Below are positions 1 through 6,553 of a stretch of DNA of 13,851 nucleotides, piece by piece. The stretch spans positions 1 to 13,851 of the forward strand of contig MU625025.1 of NCBI GenBank assembly GCA_025349905.2, given 5' to 3'. The position numbers and the translations under genes are program-made. Source of the DNA: Blastocladiella britannica. Lineage: Eukaryota > Blastocladiomycota > Blastocladiomycetes > Blastocladiales > Blastocladiaceae. Below the pieces are notes generated by a model. The model was not told the DNA's origin. It did no database searches and saw only the letters and a program-made list of their open reading frames with translations. Position 1 is the first letter of the stretch; every line of letters begins with the position of its first letter.

Positions 1-258
1 GCATGATCGGACTGAGATAATGCTCGTGGAATTCCAGCAAGAAAAGGCAACGAGAAAAACAGCTTGGTTTGGTGCTGGAAAAACAAGGACCGAAGAATTC
101 CATTGGCGATAAAACGGACATTTTGGAATTCTGAGATGGAAGTGATGTGGAACAACACCCGAACTCTGCTCAGTGCGCAGCCGTGAAGGCAAAAAAAAAA
201 AAAAAACTTATGCAAAGTACGACAATGACGGGTATAAATTATTGTGCGAGGAAATGCC
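1..258. other. Left-edge non-coding flank
   Basis: No gene is recognised here. The stretch lies downstream of the minus-strand surface-protein gene that ends at 259, so it should hold that gene's 3' untranslated region and terminator. It contains a 16-nt A run at about 191-206 (T run in the transcript sense) and the AT-rich patch ggtataaattattgtg at 231-246, which reads AATAATTTATA on the minus strand and is a possible 3'-end signal. Short GAATTC-containing words recur at about 29, 95 and 125 with no larger structure around them. Confidence 0.4.
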
Positions 259-1674
259 TTACCACACCCGCCAGCCCTCGACAGAGACGCTGGCGCCGCC
301 GCGACTGAGCTCGCTCTCATCGACAAGACTGCGGCCTGGGGCGGCAGCTGCTGGCGGCGGTGCCGGCGGACTGGAGCGCACTCCGGCAGAGGGAAAGATC
401 CCCGCGGCAGGTGTGAGGGATGGCCGGCACGCAGGCGCACTCGAAGAGCGCTCGCGTCCCGTAGAAGAATCGCCCCCTACCGCCAGTGGTGCGAGAGGAT
501 GTGGCGGCCTTGCCAGGTTGGCGACGAAGGTGAGGTCCGCGTGCGACTCCATGGACCCAAACTCGACCAGGGGCGAGTAGGTCGATGCGAGACCGCCGGG
601 CGTGCCGTTGGCGGCAAGAAGGGCGCGCGACCTCGGGGATAATGGCGGACGTGCGTGCGGGGGTGCTCCTGCTGCTGTTGCAACTGGGGCAGAGGAGGAG
701 GCGAGCAGGACCAGGGCAGGAGGCTGCTTGCCGCCGCTGCCCAGTGCTGTCCGTCGTGGTGGGGCCGAGGTCGAGAGGTCAATCTCGGCAGAGGCGAGCA
801 ATCGGCGCCGCTTGGTGACGGCCGAGTAGCCCGCGACGGCGGCAAGCATGGCGACGACGGCAGCGGCCGTAATGGCAACGAGAGCAACGCCCGAGGAGCT
901 GCGCGGGGTGCCGCTGCGTCCTGCGCCATTGGCAATCGATCCTGTCCCGTCAAGCGAGCCGTTGGATTGTCCGCCGGGGGGCTGCGTCGTTGCGCCAGTT
1001 CCCCCATCCGGCGAAAAGGCCGTGGAGCCGTCGTTGCCCGTCGCAGCAGTCCCGCCAGAGCCGGACGCGGGCGAATTGCGCGACCCGCCACCACCGCGAT
1101 TGCCATTACCGCCACTGCTGCCGCCCGGTTGAGCGGGGGAGCCATTTCCTGGGTTGGAAGGCCCGGTGCCAGCGGCGGGAGGAGGAGGAGGCGTGGGAGT
1201 CGGGTTGGTAGGTCCAGGATTGCCGCGTTCTGGGCCCGAGCCGCCCAGAGGCGGGTCTGTTGGGGTCTGGCTCGGTGCTGGAGTCGATGGCGAGGGGTCT
1301 TTTGGGAAAAAAATTCTTTCTTTGGGGGGCAGCAGAGTCGTCGTGGCGGATTCCGTGGCGGCCCCCATTGTCGTTGACGTCGCGGTCGTCGTGGTCGTCG
1401 TCGTGGGCGTGGGCGTAGGCTTGGGTTTGCGCGTGGGCGGTGGGGGGCGAGGCGCGCGCGGCGGGGGCTCGCCGCCCTCAAACAAGCGTCGGGCAAGTGT
1501 TCTCGTTGGTGGCTGCACTGCCGTTGGAGCTGCGACTGAGACCATGCGATGCGGTGGTGGTGGCGGTGCACTCCCAACCGGCGCTCCCGACGAGAGGGCA
1601 ACGAGGCCCGCCGCCAGGACGAGCACCACGGCCACAAACAGGGACGAGCAGGTTGGTTTTTTAGCCTTTTCCAT
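259..1674 (-). CDS. Single-pass low-complexity surface protein (type I)
   Basis: Uninterrupted 471-codon gene of unknown family. Seen: an N-terminal signal peptide (hydrophobic core about residues 11-27, small residues near 30-36), then a long Pro/Thr/Gly/Ser/Asn-rich ectodomain (about 35-258) with a Thr run at 90-97 and Pro-rich blocks. One transmembrane helix follows (about 262-284), stopped by KRRR at 288-291, which places the roughly 180-residue tail in the cytoplasm. The ectodomain looks mucin- or wall-like and should be O-glycosylated; the layout resembles fungal wall sensors such as Mid2 or Wsc, but no WSC cysteine domain is visible. The tail has Ser/Pro sites and a less biased patch near 365-387. 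The start is chosen because it heads the signal peptide and follows an A-rich leader. The ATG lies only 51 bp after the stop of the next gene, which has the same layout. Function is not assigned. Confidence 0.7.
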   Translation of the reverse strand: MEKAKKPTCSSLFVAVVLVLAAGLVALSSGAPVGSAPPPPPHRMVSVAAPTAVQPPTRTLARRLFEGGEPPPRAPRPPPPTRKPKPTPTPTTTTTTTATSTTMGAATESATTTLLPPKERIFFPKDPSPSTPAPSQTPTDPPLGGSGPERGNPGPTNPTPTPPPPPAAGTGPSNPGNGSPAQPGGSSGGNGNRGGGGSRNSPASGSGGTAATGNDGSTAFSPDGGTGATTQPPGGQSNGSLDGTGSIANGAGRSGTPRSSSGVALVAITAAAVVAMLAAVAGYSAVTKRRRLLASAEIDLSTSAPPRRTALGSGGKQPPALVLLASSSAPVATAAGAPPHARPPLSPRSRALLAANGTPGGLASTYSPLVEFGSMESHADLTFVANLARPPHPLAPLAVGGDSSTGRERSSSAPACRPSLTPAAGIFPSAGVRSSPPAPPPAAAAPGRSLVDESELSRGGASVSVEGWRVW

Positions 1675-1725
1675 TCTTTTTATTTTGGTCTTCAGTGAAA
1701 GAGAGATTAAATCAATTGGGCTGCA

Positions 1726-1930
1726 TCAAGCCCCCCTTGCCTCACCTGAAATGAGCGATGGGACAACGGCGGCGACCGCAGGAACGACGCCGCTGCTCCA
1801 CAGCTCCAGCTGCTCGTCAAACGTCAGTTGCGCGGCCGTGGTGGTTTCGGCGGGCGTGGGGTTCTGCACTTGCACTGGTTCTTGTTCTTGGAGCGGTGAG
1901 GGGAGGGTACCACCACTGCTGCTGCTGCTG

Positions 1931-1963
<33 letters not shown>

Positions 1964-2928
1964 GATGCAGAGGGGGATGACGAGAGGATCGAAGACGCAA
2001 GCGACCGGATGCTCCAGCGCCGCGTCATGGCAGGGGCAAGGATCAGGGCCGGGCCGAGGGAGGTATTGGTTGCGGACTCGGCGGCTGGCTTGTCTTGCAG
2101 GGGATCGAGTTCCTGCATTCGGGCGCGAACAGTCGTCGCAATGCCAAGCACGGTTGCAACCAGCGCAAGAGTGCCCAGCAGCAACGGAAGAGACACGGCA
2201 GACGAGGAGGACGGCGATGGCGAAGAAGGGTCGGTGGTCCCGACGTCGCCAGTCCCACCGCCCGAGGCGCCTGGGGATAGCGGTCCTCCCCCGAACGACG
2301 GAGGCGGAGGCGAGGCATTGCCACGCACACCACCCCCGTCGCCGACCGCGCCAACGGGACCGCCACTGGCAACGAGACCAGCGGCGGCAGGGGCATTTGC
2401 TCCCAACGAAGGCGGCGAATCCGGTCCCGTTCCCGCGATTTCTGGTCCAGTTCCCGCAACGACGGCAGGCGGATTGTTGCCGTTTCCGGCCTGCGCGGAC
2501 CCATCACGGACTCGGCTGGCTCCGACTCCATTTCCATTTCCGGGTATACCGCTGACGTCGTCCCGGCCATTTTGCGGCGGCCGTGGCCAAGTCGGCGATG
2601 GTGGCCAGGGCGATATCCGCGTCGGCCATGCCGTGCGGTGGCCGTCGTCCAGTGGTGGCGTCAGCGGTGTTGGCGTGGGCAACGTGTGGGACGGCTTGTC
2701 GGACCAGACGGGCGATGGGTGTGGCAGCGCGCCCGTGCCTTCGCGCTCTCCGCCATCATGGCCGTGGCTACTATTAGCAACGGAGCTACCGCCGGTGGCG
2801 GTGGGGGGCATTCCGTCGCGGCGTGTGAGGTCGGGCTCTGCTGGGGGCGCGAGGGCCAGGCATCCCGCGGCAGCGCAGAGCACGACGGCCAGCAATAACG
2901 CGAGCGCGGCACCGGTTCTCCTTTTCAT
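1726..2928 (-). CDS. Second single-pass low-complexity surface protein, tandem to the first
   Basis: A 400-codon gene with no recognised family. Residues 1-26 form a signal peptide (KRR then a Leu/Ala/Val core). An ectodomain rich in Pro, Gly, Ser and Asn follows (about 27-243) with no conserved cysteines. A transmembrane helix lies at about 245-266, followed by VRARM, giving type I topology. The cytoplasmic tail holds a Ser run (about 322-337) coded by AGC repeats and a more complex end around 367-380 (LTFDEQLELW). The start follows a 30-nt A/G leader. The neighbour downstream has the same order of parts, and both have a PAL(V/I)L-type patch about 25-30 residues after the membrane helix, so the two may be diverged tandem copies. 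An alternative reading as a wall-stress sensor or mucin is possible. Expression is likely, but the function is unknown. Confidence 0.7.
1916..1962. repeat. CTG/CAG trinucleotide tract
   Basis: Fifteen or so CTG units on the plus strand with one A interruption at 1931 (AGC units in the gene's sense). It encodes the Ser run of the second surface protein, in its cytoplasmic tail. Such tracts change length easily, so the run length is probably polymorphic between isolates. Confidence 0.9.
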
Positions 2929-3035
2929 TTTTTTTTCTTTTTTCTTTTTTCTTTTTTCTTGCTTGCGCTTTCGATGGGTTGCGTTTCAGGTTCAGAAAAG
3001 GAAGATGTTTCACTCTTGGACATTCATTCATTCAT
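2929..3035 (-). promoter_or_regulatory. A-rich leader and promoter gap of the second surface-protein gene
   Basis: This 107-bp gap between the nuclease stop and the next minus-strand ATG contains a pyrimidine run on the plus strand at 2929-2960. In the transcript it reads as repeated AAAAAAG units ending directly at the ATG. The rest is a short unstructured stretch with an ATTC tandem repeat at about 3023-3037. It must hold both the nuclease 3' end and the next promoter. Confidence 0.45.
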
Positions 3036-4086
3036 TCACTTCTCCCCGCCAAAGATCTTGCACAGAATGCTCGCGAGACGAAGACTGGCCTTGGCAATCT
3101 GCTTGTTCACCACGGGCACCTCCCTGGCGGCGTAGGCGTCCGACAGATCCGCAGTGGCGCTGAAGGCGGATCCAAACACCTCGCGGCACACCAGCAACTC
3201 CGAGTCCGTGGCCCACTGCACGGCGCAGTTGGTGATGGCAGCCGCGTTCTTGGGATCCGCGCGCGAAATGCAGCGGGTTCCGGCGCTGGTGGGCGACGCC
3301 TTGTTGGCCACATCGCGCTTCCATCCGTCACGGGTGCCGTCCGACGACGCGGCAATCGCCTTGTCGACCAGCGCAGTGTCCCACGTCGAGTGGAGGTTGG
3401 TCTGCGCACCGGCAAAGGTGACATTGACCTGGTTCGCGCCGAGCTTGAACCCGGTAGCGTGCAGGGGCTGCGAGATGTCGCCGGCAAACTGCATTCGTAT
3501 CATTTTTTTTTTTAGTTTTTCGTATCATTCACAAGAAAGGGGGCGAGAGGAACGCACATGCATGACCAGGGCAAGGGAAAAGGCCGCCGTCATGGACTCG
3601 GGCGCACTGGTCGCCAGCTGCTGCGTGAACTTGCCCAGAGCCGTGGTGATGCAGCTCTTGTCGCCGTTGCAGTCGGCCGGGATCGTCATGTTTGCGCCGG
3701 ATCCGCTGCACTTGCCTTCGGTCGGGGCGTCATCAAAGTTGATAAAGTGAGACGAAAAGGTGGATCCGCCAGCGGTTCGCTGTTTGTTGTTGTTGTTGTT
3801 GTTGTTGCAGATTGGATCAGCTTCAATCCCAAACGATGCAGTTGGAAATACACACGTTCAGGTCGGGAAAGTTGGCAGCATCAAACACGTTCGTGTACAG
3901 CGAGTTGCTACCAGCAAATGCAACAATCGCATTGATCTTGGCCTGCGCAGCAGGAGGAAGCATCGCGACGGCAAGCTCGCCCACAGTTCCGTGGCCGTTC
4001 TTTCCCCAAGCATTGGCCGCGGGAACCAGCACGGCCAAGAGGGCAAAGAAGGTCACAAGGGAGAGAATGGAGGTGGGACGAGACAT
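3036..4086 (-). CDS. Secreted S1/P1-type single-strand nuclease
   Basis: Three exons: 4086-3856, 3779-3558 and 3488-3036, all joined in phase 0, giving 301 residues, the usual size for this zinc-dependent nuclease/3'-nucleotidase family. A signal peptide (1-26, ending ANA) exposes Trp27 as the mature N-terminus, as the family requires because its amino group binds zinc. The other ligands are all present: His32, Asp75, His88 (SSHFINFDD), His151 and Asp155 (MHFAGD), His161 (QPLH), His184 and Asp188 (NLHSTWD). Spacing matches P1 nuclease. Cysteines at 101, 114 and 120 fit the family disulfides and NVT at 173 is a glycosylation site. The enzyme would degrade RNA and single-stranded DNA outside the cell or in a vacuole, for phosphate or nucleoside scavenging. 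The splice model is supported by the continuous family alignment across both junctions. It lies in a run of four minus-strand secretory genes. Confidence 0.93.
3489..3557 (-). other. Intron 2 of the S1/P1 nuclease gene
   Basis: A 69-nt GT-AG intron with donor CAT|GTGCGT and acceptor AATGCAG|TTT. An ACTAAA branch-like word sits about 25 nt before the acceptor. Removing it joins MH to FAGD, rebuilding the conserved HF-x-GD zinc motif. Confidence 0.9.
3780..3855 (-). other. Intron 1 of the S1/P1 nuclease gene, with a CAA repeat at its 3' end
   Basis: A 76-nt GT-AG intron with donor AAC|GTGTGT and acceptor AAACAG|CGA. Removing it joins FPDLN to RTAGG and restores the family alignment between Asp75 and His88. 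The usual pyrimidine tract is replaced by about eight CAA units (TTG units on the plus strand, about 3783-3807). Confidence 0.88.
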
Positions 4087-4281
4087 GATTGATCTATGTG
4101 TGATTTGTGCGAGCGAGCGAGGAACCAAGATTCGTGGGCGAGCTGGCACTACTTAACATGTTCCCCGCATCGCCTTCATTCGTTTCTTGCACCGAGCGCA
4201 GGGCCAGGCGGGGTTGGGGAACAACGCAAGGTGGCCGCCAAATTCATTGGCAATGAAAAATCTATTTTTAAAATGCATATA
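4087..4281 (-). promoter_or_regulatory. Gap holding the nuclease promoter and the upstream gene's 3' end
   Basis: The 195-bp gap lies between two minus-strand genes. Nearest 4281 is AT-rich DNA just past the TAA of the deacetylase-like gene (TATATGCATTTTAAAAATAG on the minus strand), a likely 3'-end signal. Further on, ATTGCCAAT on the minus strand includes a CCAAT box, and a GCTC tandem (about 4105-4122) lies close to the nuclease ATG. No TATA box is clear. Confidence 0.4.
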
Positions 4282-6309
4282 TTAAAACAATTGGGAGCTC
4301 TTGGCCCCGCCGATGGGCTTGCCCAGGCAGGTGGCGAGATCAACGACACGGCCGCCCTTGCTCTGCACGCCGCGCACCACATCGGCCAGCGTGCTCATGG
4401 CAATGGGGGCGCCGTCGCGCACGGCCACGATGGCCGACCCGTCGCGGTCCATGGCCGCCGCAACCTGTGCCACGATCGCCTTGGGCACCGCGTCGCTCGT
4501 GTCGAGCACCGCCACATTGGGCTGCACGACCGTGTAGCCGTGCGTCGCCAGCAGCGCAAGCTGGGCGCCCGGGATGGCGGCCGCCGCGGCGGCGGTGCTG
4601 GGCACGGGCGTCGAGAGGAACACGCGCGGGAACGCCTGCTGGCCCGTGCGCTGCGCAGGAGAACCCGCCGCCGCCGCCAGCTTGGCAATGAGCAGCTCCG
4701 CCGCCACCAGGTCCGAACGGAGATCGGACGCATTGCGGAAAGCGGCCGGGCTGGTGCCGGCCAGGCCCATCGACCCAAAGGCAACCGAGGCGCCCGGCGC
4801 AGCTCGCGCGGCAGCGACCATGCCCGGGATGCGCGCACCCGAGGGCACGCCGGGGATCAACGCACCGCCCGGCACAAAGAGCGTCACTGGGGTGCCGGCG
4901 AGATCGCGCAGCAGCGTCGGGAGGTAGGGCGACGCGACCGAGTGCAGCAGCAGAGCCACGTCTCCACGGCGCACACAGTGCTGGGCGAGAGGGACGGCCT
5001 GCGGGCAAGTGCCGCAGCCAGTCGAGCAGGAGGCGCACGAAACGCCGAGCACGCGCGTGTCGCACTGGCCGCGGCGCGCTCCGCAGCCGGCAGAGAGAGC
5101 CGTGGCAGTAGTAGTGGCATTGGCAGCAGCAGAGGTGCTGTTGTTGCTGGCGGCAATGGGGACCGTGAGGTTGGCCAGCGCGGCATCGTTGCGGGTCAGG
5201 TCCGCAATCAGCGCTGCCGGGAGAGCCGGGCCGCACTGGGGCGGGCGCGCGCAGTTGGCAGGGAATACGGGCGCGGCAAAGGCGGCGGGGGCCAGGCGCG
5301 GCGCCACGGGGGAGCAGGTGCGGCCACCATTGGCGACGCTAAAGGCGGCAGGCAGGACGCAGGTGCGCGACGGGAGAGAGCAGCACGAGGCCAGGTCCGC
5401 GCACTCAAAGTTGAAGGCGCAAGCGCGGGGCGAGGCCGAGGGGCGCGGTGATGAGGCGGTGGCAGAGGCAGAGGTGGACGACGTGGCCGGGCGGGTGATG
5501 GCGGGCACGGTGGTGAGCAGGGTCGACGACGACGGGCGGCCGCGGTTGGCGTCCACGATGATGGCCGCGTCCGAGTCAATGTCGGGCAGCGACGGCGTCG
5601 CGGCCGGTGTCGACGGGACGGGGACACTCGCAGTCGCACTGACATTGGTGGTGCTGCTACTGGGAACGCTGCCCGCGGGACGGGTGACCACGGGGGCGGC
5701 CATGGACGATGCCGACGACGACACCACGGGCGAGGGCAACGCAATGGGGCGGCGCGAGACCACCACGGCGCCATTGTTGCCGGCGTCGATGGTCGGCAGC
5801 GGCTGGCGGAAGAGCGACGACGACGCCTGGGTGTCATCGGCGGCGGCGCCATTGTTGTTGTTGTTGCTGCTGCCAGGGTCGGCGGTGGCGATGGGGCCAG
5901 AGCTCGACGACGGCGAGGCGGGAGGCGCGATGCCACCGCCACCACCCAGCACCACCGCTGCGGACGGCGACGCCGGAGCGGGAACAATGACGGGGGCGAC
6001 GACGGGCCGGCGGCCGGCAGCGGAAATCAGGGTGGTGCGGGCAATCGGGGCGGGGGCCGGGCCGTGGTCGTCGTCATTGCCCGATTGGCGGCTGGGGTTG
6101 GAGGTCGCAGTCGCAGTCGCAGTCGCAGTCGGAATGACAGTGACGGTGGTGGTGATTCCGTCGGTGCCGATAAAGGCGTTGGCCGACGCTTGGGCCGACT
6201 GGGCGAGGACCGGGTCGTACGAGCGCTGGGTGGCGTAGATGACGAGGGCGGTGCCGATAGCCGAGGCGACAAAGAAGACGGCCAGCGCCAGGAACTTGGC
6301 CGAGGGCAT
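4282..6309 (-). CDS. Membrane-anchored NodB-fold protein, catalytically dead deacetylase-like
   Basis: Intronless, 675 residues. An N-terminal hydrophobic helix (about 5-26) looks like a signal anchor. A Ser/Thr/Pro/Ala-rich stalk follows (about 35-295) with a Thr-Ala repeat at 61-69 and an Asn run near 149. Two cysteine-rich stretches follow (297-332 with CC at 309-310; 353-445). Residues 446-663 align with the NodB domain of chitin deacetylases from VALLLHSVASPYLP (the IALTFDDGPSPYTP position) to VVDLATCLG. Every catalytic position is changed: the two Asp are His456 and Ser457, the two metal His are Met514 and Gly518, the RPPYG motif is LSTPV, and the final motif His is Arg631. The frame has no breaks, so it is a maintained pseudoenzyme, perhaps a chitin-binding or wall-scaffold protein. 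The frame stays open upstream to 7794, but the start at 6309 heads the membrane anchor and follows an A/T leader. Confidence 0.8.
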   Translation of the reverse strand: MPSAKFLALAVFFVASAIGTALVIYATQRSYDPVLAQSAQASANAFIGTDGITTTVTVIPTATATATATSNPSRQSGNDDDHGPAPAPIARTTLISAAGRRPVVAPVIVPAPASPSAAVVLGGGGGIAPPASPSSSSGPIATADPGSSNNNNNGAAADDTQASSSLFRQPLPTIDAGNNGAVVVSRRPIALPSPVVSSSASSMAAPVVTRPAGSVPSSSTTNVSATASVPVPSTPAATPSLPDIDSDAAIIVDANRGRPSSSTLLTTVPAITRPATSSTSASATASSPRPSASPRACAFNFECADLASCCSLPSRTCVLPAAFSVANGGRTCSPVAPRLAPAAFAAPVFPANCARPPQCGPALPAALIADLTRNDAALANLTVPIAASNNSTSAAANATTTATALSAGCGARRGQCDTRVLGVSCASCSTGCGTCPQAVPLAQHCVRRGDVALLLHSVASPYLPTLLRDLAGTPVTLFVPGGALIPGVPSGARIPGMVAAARAAPGASVAFGSMGLAGTSPAAFRNASDLRSDLVAAELLIAKLAAAAGSPAQRTGQQAFPRVFLSTPVPSTAAAAAAIPGAQLALLATHGYTVVQPNVAVLDTSDAVPKAIVAQVAAAMDRDGSAIVAVRDGAPIAMSTLADVVRGVQSKGGRVVDLATCLGKPIGGAKSSQLF
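6104..6127. repeat. Four-copy hexamer repeat GTCGCA
   Basis: Four perfect copies of a 6-bp unit inside the deacetylase-like gene, coding the alternating Thr-Ala run at residues 61-69 of its stalk. Confidence 0.85.
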
Positions 6310-6553
6310 TGTATTTCTTCTATTTAATTTAAAAAAAAAAAAAAAAATTGGTTTACAAGGGTGTGGTGGGGATGGCGAAAGAGAAAAAGAGAAAAAGAGA
6401 AAAAAAGCATCTGAGACGCAGTCAAACGTCACAAAAGTCACAAACGCCACCCGCAGCAGCCTTTTTTTTTTCTCTTTTTTCAAAGACCAACAAATAAAAA
6501 TAAAAAATAAAAAATAAAAAAATAAAATAAAAAATAATAAAAAAATAAAAAAA
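6310..6553. promoter_or_regulatory. A/T-rich divergent promoter
   Basis: The 244 bp between the start codons of two divergent genes carry a 17-nt A run at 6331-6347 and repeated GAAAAA units at about 6376-6405. A pair of near-identical words follows, GTCACAAA at 6428 and 6437, the first forming an ACGTCA half-site of the CREB/ATF kind. The last 60 bases before the plus-strand ATG are made of TAAAA-type units without any G or C. Both genes are probably controlled from here. Confidence 0.6.

Noticed and set aside
160..260. Donor-like GTAAGG at the stop of the first surface-protein gene, with a poly-T and CAG downstream
   Set aside because: Splicing to the best acceptor (GAGCAG) produces an immediate stop at the junction, so the protein would hardly change and no extra exon is supported.
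1690..1745. Possible 56-nt intron (CAG|GTGAGG ... CTGAAG) fusing the two surface-protein genes
   Set aside because: Joining in the required phase gives a TAA after nine codons and not the downstream frame. The downstream gene also has its own signal peptide.
1154..3163. 669-codon plus-strand open frame
   Set aside because: It runs antisense through two surface-protein genes, their gap and a poly-T tract. The minus-strand frames have signal peptides, membrane helices and A-rich leaders at their starts, while this frame has only composition-driven repeats.
3823..4149. Longer N-terminus for the nuclease starting before 4086
   Set aside because: The codon at 4149 is GTG, and an extension would bury the signal peptide that must expose Trp27.
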